A stretch of DNA of 64,000 nucleotides, taken from assembly GCA_943789205.1 (NCBI GenBank), contig CALSTG010000001.1, positions 1,912,435-1,976,434 of the forward strand, written 5' to 3'. Origin of the DNA: an uncultured Flavobacteriales bacterium (GTDB taxonomy: Bacteria; Bacteroidota; Bacteroidia; Flavobacteriales_D; Crocinitomicaceae). The notes under the pieces are model-generated. The model was not told the DNA's origin. It made no database searches and saw only the letters and a list, made by a program, of their open reading frames with translations. The translations under genes were made by a program, and so were the position numbers. Positions within the stretch are counted from its first letter, which is position 1. Each line of letters starts with the position of its first letter. Positions 35,409 to 43,504 of this stretch are shown here, piece by piece.

Positions 35409-36368
35409 TTATTTTATAATTCGTTTCGAGACAATACCTTTCTGCGTATTGATATTTAAAATGTATACACCTGAGGTAAGTGCTGAAAGATTTATTTTCG
35501 ATTGCGCGCTGTGCGTGTATGATAAAACCTCTTGTCCGCTAATAGTATTTAAAGATATCCTGCCCGAAGGTCCGTTGATGAATAAGTCGTTCTTAACGGG
35601 GTTGGGGAAGATTTGAAAAAGGGATTCATTTACTTCAGAAATCCCAAAAGTACCTTCCCAATTTATATTGTCTATTGCGACATATGCTGGAGTATTCATT
35701 CCGAATTCTCCATTATCAGAAGATTCCAATCTCATTGACACTTTTGTCACACTGAATTCAAGCGAGCTCAAATCGATTGTTTCCCATGTATCAACTATGT
35801 AATCCTCACTATTATCTGTGAACCGATAATCTGCAAGAAAGAATTCAATAGAATCTTTTGCTCCCTCTGTTTCGTTCTCACAAAAGATCCATACCTTAAA
35901 GAAGTCTTCTCCATCTGTACCATCCAAATCGCCTAGAGCATTTGTTGGCTCTCCGAATTTTTTTGCATAAGAATCTCCATCTCTCATGGACAAGCCTGCA
36001 TACGTCGTATTAGATATTTGAAAAGAAGTAATTCTCGCTTGCTCAGATGTAGTGTAAAATTCAGGACTACCATAGGCTACAGCGTAAGAAATTGAATTGT
36101 CAGCTCCTTCACCAGCATAAGCACTATATTGGTTCATGTATCCAGGAGTTAAATTATCCGAGACATTAGATATAGCAAAACCAGTAAAATAACTGAATTC
36201 ATTATCGTAGTAATTCACTAGTTGAACTGGTGAGAAATCAAAACCTTCGGCCCCTTCAGAACCGTTATTGAAGGTTTCGGGATTACTTAAGGAGGACTCA
36301 AAGTCAATTTGAGCCTCTGTGTTTGCTCCAATAAAAAGAGCAGTCATTAAAATGTAAACATTCTTCAT
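35409..36368 (-). CDS. DUF4465 T9SS-sorted protein, BtuH-like cobalamin-binding candidate
   Basis: 319 residues with a signal peptide (MKNVYILMTALFIGANTEAQ), a beta-sandwich of the DUF4465 type (about 20-235: GFAISNVSDNLTPGYMNQYSAYAGEGAD; FKVWIFCEN; AYVAIDNINWEG), and a T9SS type A sorting domain (FQIFPNPVKNDLFINGPSG). In Bacteroides thetaiotaomicron the DUF4465 protein BtuH is a surface lipoprotein that binds cobalamin. Here the same domain is exported through T9SS instead of being lipid-anchored. It is the first gene after the B12 riboswitch. The cobalamin role is inferred from family and position. Confidence 0.84.
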   Translation of the reverse strand: MKNVYILMTALFIGANTEAQIDFESSLSNPETFNNGSEGAEGFDFSPVQLVNYYDNEFSYFTGFAISNVSDNLTPGYMNQYSAYAGEGADNSISYAVAYGSPEFYTTSEQARITSFQISNTTYAGLSMRDGDSYAKKFGEPTNALGDLDGTDGEDFFKVWIFCENETEGAKDSIEFFLADYRFTDNSEDYIVDTWETIDLSSLEFSVTKVSMRLESSDNGEFGMNTPAYVAIDNINWEGTFGISEVNESLFQIFPNPVKNDLFINGPSGRISLNTISGQEVLSYTHSAQSKINLSALTSGVYILNINTQKGIVSKRIIK

Positions 36369-36440
36369 CGTTAAAAAATTAAAAATTAAAAAATAAAACG
36401 TTGAAGAAATCAGCTAAAAGAAAATAATATCCCTTACGAG

Positions 36441-36462
36441 AGATTAAGTCCGACTTTAATCT
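36441..36462 (-). promoter_or_regulatory. Hairpin between B12 riboswitch and first gene (possible expression platform)
   Basis: AGATTAA (36441-36447) pairs with TTAATCT (36456-36462), with further GTC/GAC pairing inside after a one-base bulge. It follows the aptamer by 15 bases on the transcript and precedes the start codon by 72. Only a loose T-rich stretch follows, so termination is possible but not obvious. Confidence 0.5.
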
Positions 36463-36476
36463 GAAGTCTTCTCTAA

Positions 36477-36636
36477 CACTCAAAGGCAAGTATTCTGGCT
36501 CATGTCAACTTCGACTAACCTTCCCGAAAGTCAGTGGTTTATTAAGTCGTTTTTAAGACACTTACAGCTGCAGATACAGCTCCGGATTTACACCGGATTC
36601 CTTTTTAAGTAAATAAAAATTTACACCTAAAAGCGA
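36477..36636 (-). promoter_or_regulatory. Cobalamin (B12) riboswitch
   Basis: Read on the minus strand, the conserved blocks occur in the right order: AGGTG near the 5' end; GGTGTAAATCCGG (36582-36594); GCTGTATCTGCAGCTGTAAGT-type core (36560-36580); CCACTG (36532-36537) followed by GGGAAGG (B12 box region); and GAGCCAGAATACTTGCC (36485-36501), the AGCC...ATAC..GCC block. The ends can pair weakly (CTTTTAGG with CCTTTGAG). Binding of adenosyl- or other cobalamin should lower expression of the downstream four-gene uptake operon. Confidence 0.93.
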
Positions 36637-36638
36637 TA

Positions 36639-36646
36639 CAAATGTA
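36639..36646 (-). promoter_or_regulatory. TAnnTTTG promoter box of the B12 operon
   Basis: TACATTTG on the minus strand, immediately before the riboswitch 5' end, so transcription would begin at the aptamer. No clear TTG upstream element. The rest of the gap to 36831 is AT-rich with no other feature I can support. Confidence 0.5.
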
Positions 36647-36831
36647 ACACAATAACATCAGTAAAACCGCTGAAGAGATATTAATTAATTGTTTAATCGT
36701 TAATAGTGAGCACTAACGTTTACAGGCGTTACACGTAATATACACATTTGTGTTGTTAATAACTTAAATTCATAATCAATTGTATCACAAGTAATTATAA
36801 TTATTTTAAGTTAAATCTAAAATTTAATATT

Positions 36832-37611
36832 ATGGAAAATTATGTTAATCAATTATTGGACCTGCCCAAATCGGTAGGAGAAATGTTGCCTGGAAATTCG
36901 TTTAATTCGATAGTGGACGATTCTGAAAATAGCATTGCAAAATGGACAGGTACTATATACAAGTTTGCTGCTCTAGTTTTAGTTCTTGGTGCGGTTTATG
37001 GTTTGATAAGCCCACTTTGGGATGCTGATGTTAGTTTGGGTGAAGGTACAGATATGGTGGGTGCAATACTCGGACTGTTGATTGCGCTCTATGCCGTATT
37101 TCCAGTTGCACAGGTTGTGCGCACTGCTGGAGATAATTTATCAGCATCATCAAGTAATATTATCAATTTTGTGTTTAAAGATTTAATCGTTGAAAACATA
37201 AAACTTATTGGAAAGGTAATGGCTATTGGTGCAATTTTTTCGGCAATATGTATGCTGCTGTCTTGGTTAACAGACATCACTATTTTTGGTGGTTTTGGTT
37301 ATGTATCAATGGATAGTGTCAATCAATTCGCCAACTTACCAATGGAGGGTCTGAGTGCTTTATGCGGAATGTTTGGTCTTGATTTTGTATCTCAAGTGAT
37401 TGGAGATTGGATGAGCTGGGATGTTTCGGTATCAGCCGGTGAGGCTTGGTCTTGGGAAGGTTTAGTTGCTGTAGGATGGGAACTCGTTGGTGCAGTTCTT
37501 ATTTTAGCACGTATGTTTGTTTCATTAGCAGTCTTTCATTTTCTGTATAGTTTGTTAACGTCTTTTGCAGGTTGGTTAAGAAGCCCATATTTACCGTTTA
37601 AGACTATGTAA
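36832..37611 (+). CDS. Unrecognised integral membrane protein
   Basis: 259 residues without homology I can name. A polar N-terminal segment of about 35 residues (LLDLPKSVGEMLPGNSF) is followed by five or six hydrophobic segments: about 42-60, 76-95, 122-146, 175-190 (weak), 208-228 and 229-245. A Trp- and acid-rich loop lies between the last ones (DWMSWDVSVSAGEAWSWEG). There are few charges inside and no signal peptide cleavage site. It stands alone between the B12 operon and rpsO and has its own strong terminator, so it is a single-gene unit. Codon use looks like that of its neighbours. No function is proposed. Confidence 0.62.
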   Translation: MENYVNQLLDLPKSVGEMLPGNSFNSIVDDSENSIAKWTGTIYKFAALVLVLGAVYGLISPLWDADVSLGEGTDMVGAILGLLIALYAVFPVAQVVRTAGDNLSASSSNIINFVFKDLIVENIKLIGKVMAIGAIFSAICMLLSWLTDITIFGGFGYVSMDSVNQFANLPMEGLSALCGMFGLDFVSQVIGDWMSWDVSVSAGEAWSWEGLVAVGWELVGAVLILARMFVSLAVFHFLYSLLTSFAGWLRSPYLPFKTM

Positions 37612-37630
37612 AGTATTTTTTATTTTTTTT

Positions 37631-37657
37631 AAAGAGGGCAAATGCCCTCTTTTTTTG
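37631..37657 (+). terminator. Rho-independent terminator before rpsO
   Basis: AGAGGGCA (37633-37640), loop AA, TGCCCTCT (37643-37650), then six more T. It lies 20 bases after the membrane protein stop. Confidence 0.92.
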
Positions 37658-37719
37658 TATCCATATTTTTAAAGAAGTTACACAAAATCGCAATATGTAG
37701 TTTAATACGAGTTATTATG

Positions 37720-37749
37720 TTGTTTATTAAAAAACAATCCCTAAATTTG
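37720..37749 (+). promoter_or_regulatory. Promoter of rpsO
   Basis: TTG at 37720-37722, then 19 bases, then TAAATTTG at 37742-37749: a full Bacteroidota promoter. The leader to the ATG at 37798 is about 40 bases, which could host autoregulation by S15, though no structure is obvious. Confidence 0.7.
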
Positions 37750-37797
37750 CGCTCGTTCATAGTGAACTACATAATAATCATTTACAATAATATTAGC

Positions 37798-38067
37798 ATG
37801 TATTTAGATAAAAAAGTTAAAACAGACATTTTCAAAAAGCACGGGGGTTCTGAGAAGAATACAGGATCTACTGAAGGGCAAATTGCTTTATTCACATTTA
37901 GAATTAGCCATTTAACAGAGCATTTGAAAAAAAACAGAAAAGATTACGGTACGCAACGAGCACTTCAACTATTAGTTGGTAAAAGAAGAAGTTTGTTGGA
38001 CTACCTGAAGAATAAGGATATTGAAAAATATCGTGAATTGGTTAAAGAATTAGGGCTTCGTCGCTAA
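37798..38067 (+). CDS. rpsO: 30S ribosomal protein S15
   Basis: S15 is a primary 16S rRNA-binding protein of the small subunit. The product of 89 residues (MYLDKKVKTDIFKKHGGSEK to ELGLRR) has the normal length. It contains the conserved GSTEGQIALFTFRISHLTEHLK and GKRRSLLDYLK segments and the C-terminal ELGLRR. The frame is open far upstream, but that stretch covers the promoter and terminator and is not coding. The order rpsO-pnp is the same as in many bacteria. Here a hairpin and its T tract lie between them. Confidence 0.98.
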   Translation: MYLDKKVKTDIFKKHGGSEKNTGSTEGQIALFTFRISHLTEHLKKNRKDYGTQRALQLLVGKRRSLLDYLKNKDIEKYRELVKELGLRR

Positions 38068-38099
38068 TATCAATTGGTTTACATTACGTATTAAAAAGA

Positions 38100-38137
38100 G
38101 GGGACATTCGATAGTATCGGCTGTCCCTTTCGTTTTT
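38100..38137 (+). terminator. Hairpin with T tract between rpsO and pnp
   Basis: GGGACA (38101-38106) pairs with TGTCCC (38122-38127), with inner CGATA/TATCG pairing, and is followed by TTTCGTTTTT. It may terminate rpsO transcripts partly. In other bacteria a hairpin at this spot is the RNase III site that controls pnp expression. Confidence 0.7.
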
Positions 38138-38167
38138 AATAATTTGATAATAATAGAAAAATAGAAT

Positions 38168-40309
38168 ATGAATATAGGAATAAAAAAGACCATCGAAATA
38201 GGTGGCAAAGAAATCTCCATTGAGACGGGTAAATTGGCTAAACAAGCCGATGGAGCTGTTGTCTTAAGAATGGGAGATACGATGATTTTGGCTACTGTTG
38301 TAGCGAACAAGGATGCAAAAGACGGCGTCGATTTTTTACCACTTACAGTAGACTACAGAGAAAAGTTTGCAGCGGATGGTAGAATTCCTGGTGGCTTTTT
38401 TAGAAGAGAAGCACGTCCTTCAGAACGAGAGATTCTTGTGATGAGAATTGTTGATCGAGCACTACGTCCTTTGTTTCCAGATGATTTTCATGCGGAAGTT
38501 CAGTTAATGATGCAGTTGATTGCTTATGATGGTGTTAATAGCCCCGATGCTCTTGTTGGTTTTGCGGCTTCATCATGCATTGCTGTATCTGACATTCCTT
38601 TTAATGGACCAATGTCTGAAGTTAGAGTAGGTAGAGTGAATGGTGAGTTTGTTATTAATCCAACTTTAGAGGAAATGGCTGTTTCTGATGTTGATTGTAT
38701 CATTGCAGGTACAATTGATAATATCGTAATGGTTGAAGGTGAATTAGCGGAAGCTTCTGAAGCTGAAATGGTAGATGTTATTAAAATTGCACACGAGGCA
38801 ATCAAAAAGCAATGTCAGTTCCAGTTGGATTTGGCTGCTGAGATTCCCTCTTCTTCTCCAAAAAGAGAGTACGAGCACGAAGACCATAATGAAGATGCTC
38901 GAGCACGAGTTGCAGCCTTTTCTTATGACAAGTGCAGGGAGGTGGCAAAGCAGGGATTAGCTTCTAAAGAAAAAAGAGCTGAATTGTTCGGTGCTATTAA
39001 AGAAGAATTTTTAGCCTCATTGACAGAAGAGGAAACAGAAGAAATAGGAAAATACGTTTCTGTTTATTTCAAAGAGTCAATGAAAAAAGCAGTTCGTGAT
39101 ACGATGCTTGACGATAATATTCGTTTGGATGGACGTCAGTTTGATGAAGTTAGAGCAATTTGGTCTGAGGTAGATTATTTACCTACAGCTCACGGATCTG
39201 CTGTCTTTACAAGAGGCGAAACACAGTCTTTAACGACCTTGACATTAGGAGGTAAAATGGATGAACAAATGATTGATGATGTTACCTTTAAAGGGTCTAC
39301 ACCATTTATGCTTCATTATAATTTCCCGCCTTTCTCAACTGGTGAAGCCAGAATGAAATTTAATGTTTCAAGAAGAGAGATTGGTCATGGTAACTTGGCG
39401 CTAAGAGCGCTAAGGCCTGTTTTGCCAGAAGATAATCCTTATACAATTCGTTTGGTTTCAGAAATATTAGAATCGAATGGTTCTTCTTCAATGGCTACTG
39501 TTTGTGCAGGAACACTTGCTCTAATGGACGGTGGTATTCAAATTAAAGCGCCTGTTACAGGAATCGCAATGGGATTGGTTGCTGAAAATGGGAAATTCGC
39601 AGTATTATCTGACATATTAGGAGATGAAGATCACCTAGGTGATATGGATTTTAAAATTACCGGAACTGCAAAAGGAATAACCGCTTGTCAAATGGATATC
39701 AAGGTCGACGGATTGCCTTATGAGGTTCTTATTCAGGCTTTAGAACAAGCAAAAGCTGGACGTTTACATATACTAGATAAAATTCTAGAGACGCTACCGG
39801 CTCCAAATGCTGAGCTTAAGCCACAAACTCCGAGAGTTGAAGCATTTAATGTTCCAAACGAAATGATTGGTGGAATTATCGGACCTGGTGGAAAAATTAT
39901 TCAAGGCCTTCAAAAAGAAACCAATACAACAATAACTATTGAAGAATTAGAAAATGGTGAAGGTCGTGTTCAGGTTCTTTCTAATAATGGAGATGATATG
40001 GCAAATGCTTTAGAAAAGCTCAAATTGATTGCTTTTCCTCCTCAAGTAGAAGATCAAACCGAATATGAAGGTGTTGTCAAGTCAGTAAAAGATTTTGGAT
40101 GTTTCGTAGAGATTGTACCAGGAACTGACGGACTTATTCACATATCTGAATTTGCTTGGGAAAAAACTGCTCGTATGAGTGATGTTTGTAAAGAAGGAGA
40201 TATGCTAAAGTTTAAGGTTATAGGAAAAGATCCTAGAACAAGAAAATGGAAGCTTTCAAGAAAAATTCTTTTACCAAAACCAGAACGTAAAGAAGAGCCT
40301 AAGGCTTAA
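38168..40309 (+). CDS. pnp: Polyribonucleotide nucleotidyltransferase (PNPase)
   Basis: PNPase degrades RNA 3' to 5' using phosphate. The 713 residues contain two RNase PH domains (first: LAKQADGAVVLRMGDTMILATV, FFRREARPSEREIL; second: RLDGRQFDEVRAIWSEV, FTRGETQSL, GHGNLALRALRPVLP, with the catalytic Asp region GDEDHLGDMDFKITGT). They are followed by a KH domain (NEMIGGIIGPGGKIIQGLQ at about 565) and an S1 domain (GVVKSVKDFGCFVEIVPGTDGLIHISE). All domains are complete. It lies 100 bases behind rpsO. Confidence 0.97.
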   Translation: MNIGIKKTIEIGGKEISIETGKLAKQADGAVVLRMGDTMILATVVANKDAKDGVDFLPLTVDYREKFAADGRIPGGFFRREARPSEREILVMRIVDRALRPLFPDDFHAEVQLMMQLIAYDGVNSPDALVGFAASSCIAVSDIPFNGPMSEVRVGRVNGEFVINPTLEEMAVSDVDCIIAGTIDNIVMVEGELAEASEAEMVDVIKIAHEAIKKQCQFQLDLAAEIPSSSPKREYEHEDHNEDARARVAAFSYDKCREVAKQGLASKEKRAELFGAIKEEFLASLTEEETEEIGKYVSVYFKESMKKAVRDTMLDDNIRLDGRQFDEVRAIWSEVDYLPTAHGSAVFTRGETQSLTTLTLGGKMDEQMIDDVTFKGSTPFMLHYNFPPFSTGEARMKFNVSRREIGHGNLALRALRPVLPEDNPYTIRLVSEILESNGSSSMATVCAGTLALMDGGIQIKAPVTGIAMGLVAENGKFAVLSDILGDEDHLGDMDFKITGTAKGITACQMDIKVDGLPYEVLIQALEQAKAGRLHILDKILETLPAPNAELKPQTPRVEAFNVPNEMIGGIIGPGGKIIQGLQKETNTTITIEELENGEGRVQVLSNNGDDMANALEKLKLIAFPPQVEDQTEYEGVVKSVKDFGCFVEIVPGTDGLIHISEFAWEKTARMSDVCKEGDMLKFKVIGKDPRTRKWKLSRKILLPKPERKEEPKA

Positions 40310-40326
40310 AATTTATAAAATCAACA

Positions 40327-40352
40327 AAAAGGCACTTCGGTGCCTTTTTTTG
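40327..40352 (+). terminator. Terminator after pnp
   Basis: AAAAGGCAC-TTCG-GTGCCTTTTTTT: a short stem with a stable TTCG tetraloop and a T tract, 18 bases after the pnp stop. Confidence 0.95.
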
Positions 40353-40419
40353 TTTATAAGTAATTCTCCTAGATTAGGATTTCCTTTGTATTTTTATGAC
40401 ACTAAATATAAAAACAACT

Positions 40420-43400
40420 ATGAAAAAAAATTACACTTTTTTACTGCTAATAACTTTCTTTTTTAGCAGTTATTCTTTTAGTCAATTAATTATATCTGAA
40501 TTGGCCGATCCCAATGATAACGCTGGGGCTCGTTTTGTAGAAATTTATAACGTTAGCGGTTCTTCAGTTGATCTCACAGATTGGGAGTTGCGTAGATGGA
40601 CCAATGGTAATGCCGGTCCACAGGGGACAGGAGTTGATTTAACACCCATTTCAAGCTTAGCTGCTAATTCTTTTATTATAATTGCAGCAAATGCTGCCGA
40701 GTTCGAGGCTGTTTATGGATTCGCTCCAGACATTGAGGCTGGAACAGGAGGTGCTTCAGATAGTAATGGTGATGATCAAATTGCAATTTTTGATCCTGCC
40801 GATAATACAATTGATATTTTCGGTGTGCCAGGTGAAGATGGTTCTGGAACTTGCCACGAATTTGAAGATGGACGAGCAGAACGTATTGCGTCTGTAACCG
40901 CCTCAAACCCAACATGGGATGAATCTGAATGGAATGTATGGGCTGATAGTCAAGTTACAGGATGTACGAGCCACACTCAGCAACCCATTAATGTTGGTGA
41001 TAATATTTACGATCCAGGATCATGGATAGGTGCGTCTGCTGGTACAGACCCAACAGTCTCTGTTTCGGCTACTGAATTGACAAATTTCGTTCAATTCGTT
41101 GGTGCGCCATCTGATGAGCAAACAACAGAAGCATCAGGTTCAAACTTGACTGCTGATGTAAACGTATCCGTTTCTGGAGATTACGAAATCTCTTTAACTA
41201 CAGCTACAGGTTTTGCAACGAGTCTTATTCTTACTCAGAATGCAGGAGAATTAGCTCCAACAATGATCTATGTTCGCCTAAATGGTTCAGCACCTGCAAG
41301 TCCGTCAAATGGTGAGATTACCTTTGATTATGGTACAGATGTAACTCTCGTATCATTAAATGGTGAAATTTTAAATCCAGATCCAGTTCTATTTACACAA
41401 CAAGATACTTTAGTTGGATTCTCTCATTTTGTAGGAACTCCTTCAGCTGAACAAACTGTAAATATTTCAGGAAACTATTTACTTGATGATGTGATCATTG
41501 ATGTTACTGGAGAATTTGAAATCGCATTGGAATCCAATGGTACCTTTGGAAATTCATTGTCTATTCCAACATATGCGAATGCAACAGTTTTTGATGCAAA
41601 TGCGACTTGGAATGGTTATATGAATGTGTTTGAACTTCCTGAAAATGGTGGTGGTTATGCCTTCGGTTCTCCATGGGGTCTTGCGGATTTAAGAGCGTTT
41701 GTCACGCCTTCATCTAATAGTGTTAAGCTCATGCCAAATACAAACACCTATGCTGACAATACAGCGGATCCATTCTGGGTGAATCAAACTACAGGTGCAG
41801 GTAACAAGAATATGGAGGCAAACACTTTTGTTGAGCCAGGTCCAACGGCGAATGATAATGATTTAACCTTTGCGGGCAACGTAGTAAATAATAACTTAGA
41901 TGCTGCCTACACAGCAAAATATTTTATTAAAGCTTTGGATCCGAATAATGGTTTTGCAGATGCCTTCAACGGTTCTAAAACTTTTGATTTACCTATTTCC
42001 GGAAACTTCTCAGTGTCCGCAACCGCGGCTGAATTACCTGCAGGACTGATTATTCAGTATGGATTTGTTATGGTAGGTCCTAACGCTGATCCGTCTACAG
42101 CCGGTGCTTTAGGTTCTGTAACAATTAATGGTGACTTTTTAGTAGGTGAAGTTGCACCTACGCCAGTTTATGTCAGACTTAATGGTGCTGCTCAAAATTA
42201 CAACCAAACAGGAACTTTAACTGTTTCATCTGGAAGTGATGCTGGTGCCCACATTATAAATGCAGGAAGCTTTTATTATGCCCCAGCCCAATTAACGATT
42301 ACAGCTGGCGATACTGTTTATTGGGTAAACGATGGAGGAACGCATAATGTCAATTTTCAGACCAATACAGTAACAGGAGATCCTTACAATAATCCTGAAA
42401 GCTTTGTTTCAAGTCCAACTGGTGATGCAGCGTTATATTCCTATGTGTTCAACACGCCAGGGACTTATCAATACGACTGCTCTGTTGGTTCTCATGCGGC
42501 AAATGGAATGTCTGGGACGATTACTGTTTTGGATAATCCAGCTCCAGAGGCAGGGTTAGTAGCCCTATTTGGAGAGACACTTGATTATTCTCCATACGCT
42601 ATTGGTGAAGTAACAACAAACGCTGCAAACGGGTCGGCTGATTCTATTGACGTGTTGGTTTCTCTTGTTGGTGTGGTTCATTGTATTGATTTCGATGGAA
42701 ATGAGGGCTTGAGCTTCACGATTATTGATGAAAACAATGATGGTATAAATGTCTTTAATTTCGATGATGTAAGTGATTATGTTGTCAATGAGGGAGATAA
42801 AATAACAGTACTTGGTAAGATTGGACAGTTCAATGGTTTAACACAAGTCTTCGCAGACAGTATCTTAACTTTAGAAACAGGCTTGCCAACTGTTACGCCA
42901 ACAATCGTTACAACGCTTGATGAGTCAACAGAGGCGCAATGGATTACTATTGAAAATGTAAGTTTTGTAGATCCAATTGCAACGTTTCCAACAGGATCGA
43001 ATAATATAGATGTAACAGATGGTACAAATGTTTTTGCATTGCGTATTGATAGTGACACAGATATTCCAGGATCCGCCGCGCCACAAGGCTTGTTTGAGGT
43101 AACTGGCCTTGGTGGTCAGTATGACACTTCAGATCCGTACGATTCAGGATACCAACTATTCCCTTGCGGAGTAGGAAGCATTGTTCCGAATAGTACATCA
43201 AGTATTGTTGAGGGAACTATACTGAAAGCTGGGGTATCGCCTAATCCATTTGTAGATGAGGTGGAAATTGCTATTTCTTTTGGTGATGAACTTTTATTAA
43301 ATGTTCGTGATGTGCAAGGAAGGCTTGTTTTTCAAAATGTAGTTTCGCATGGTGAAAAATTATCTACTGTAGAATGGCCTAAGGGTATGTATCTTTTCAC

Positions 43401-43449
43401 TTTTGAAGATAAAATGAATAACCTACGAACAATACGTGTAGTTAAATAA
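40420..43449 (+). CDS. Large T9SS-exported protein with lamin-tail, cupredoxin and OB-like domains
   Basis: 1009 residues from the ATG at 40420, which directly precedes a signal peptide (KKNYTFLLLITFFFSSYSFSQ). In order: a lamin-tail domain (about 22-150: LIISELADPNDNAGARFVEIYN; DLTDWELRRW); two copies of a beta-domain with FVGAPSDEQTT and FVGTPSAEQTV; and an intervening region. Next is a type I copper (plastocyanin-like) domain near 610-710 with ligand candidates His in GGTHNVNF and Cys, His and Met in YDCSVGSHAANGM. Then come an OB-like domain (VSLVGVVHCIDFDGNEGLSF) and a T9SS sorting domain (AGVSPNPFVDEVEIAI; YLFTFEDKMNNLRTIRVVK). Ligand residues for copper are complete. Role unknown; surface attachment or secretion is expected. 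Confidence 0.87.
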   Translation: MKKNYTFLLLITFFFSSYSFSQLIISELADPNDNAGARFVEIYNVSGSSVDLTDWELRRWTNGNAGPQGTGVDLTPISSLAANSFIIIAANAAEFEAVYGFAPDIEAGTGGASDSNGDDQIAIFDPADNTIDIFGVPGEDGSGTCHEFEDGRAERIASVTASNPTWDESEWNVWADSQVTGCTSHTQQPINVGDNIYDPGSWIGASAGTDPTVSVSATELTNFVQFVGAPSDEQTTEASGSNLTADVNVSVSGDYEISLTTATGFATSLILTQNAGELAPTMIYVRLNGSAPASPSNGEITFDYGTDVTLVSLNGEILNPDPVLFTQQDTLVGFSHFVGTPSAEQTVNISGNYLLDDVIIDVTGEFEIALESNGTFGNSLSIPTYANATVFDANATWNGYMNVFELPENGGGYAFGSPWGLADLRAFVTPSSNSVKLMPNTNTYADNTADPFWVNQTTGAGNKNMEANTFVEPGPTANDNDLTFAGNVVNNNLDAAYTAKYFIKALDPNNGFADAFNGSKTFDLPISGNFSVSATAAELPAGLIIQYGFVMVGPNADPSTAGALGSVTINGDFLVGEVAPTPVYVRLNGAAQNYNQTGTLTVSSGSDAGAHIINAGSFYYAPAQLTITAGDTVYWVNDGGTHNVNFQTNTVTGDPYNNPESFVSSPTGDAALYSYVFNTPGTYQYDCSVGSHAANGMSGTITVLDNPAPEAGLVALFGETLDYSPYAIGEVTTNAANGSADSIDVLVSLVGVVHCIDFDGNEGLSFTIIDENNDGINVFNFDDVSDYVVNEGDKITVLGKIGQFNGLTQVFADSILTLETGLPTVTPTIVTTLDESTEAQWITIENVSFVDPIATFPTGSNNIDVTDGTNVFALRIDSDTDIPGSAAPQGLFEVTGLGGQYDTSDPYDSGYQLFPCGVGSIVPNSTSSIVEGTILKAGVSPNPFVDEVEIAISFGDELLLNVRDVQGRLVFQNVVSHGEKLSTVEWPKGMYLFTFEDKMNNLRTIRVVK

Positions 43450-43470
43450 CAACGCATTTTACGTATTTTT

Positions 43471-43500
43471 ATGGGCTGCAATGTTGCAGCCCATTTTTTT
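43471..43500 (+). terminator. Terminator between the cupredoxin protein and the M1 peptidase
   Basis: ATGGGCTGCAA (43471-43481), TG loop, TTGCAGCCCAT (43484-43494), then a T tract. It ends five bases before the peptidase ATG at 43505, so the peptidase needs its own promoter upstream of or within this region, or readthrough. Confidence 0.88.
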
Positions 43501-43504
43501 TGTC

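Noticed and set aside
36369-36831. A possible tRNA or small RNA gene in the long gap
   Set aside because: The structured part is fully explained by the cobalamin riboswitch and its following hairpin; no tRNA arms are seen.
37642-37797. Upstream extension of rpsO
   Set aside because: It covers a terminator and the rpsO promoter; S15 has its normal length from 37798.
40676-43201. Antisense and alternate-frame open frames within the T9SS cupredoxin gene
   Set aside because: They are low-complexity shadows (Gln/His/Leu-rich) of a gene with clear domains on the plus strand.
43481-43504. Earlier in-frame ATG for the M1 peptidase
   Set aside because: It lies inside the terminator hairpin; the signal peptide begins at 43505.
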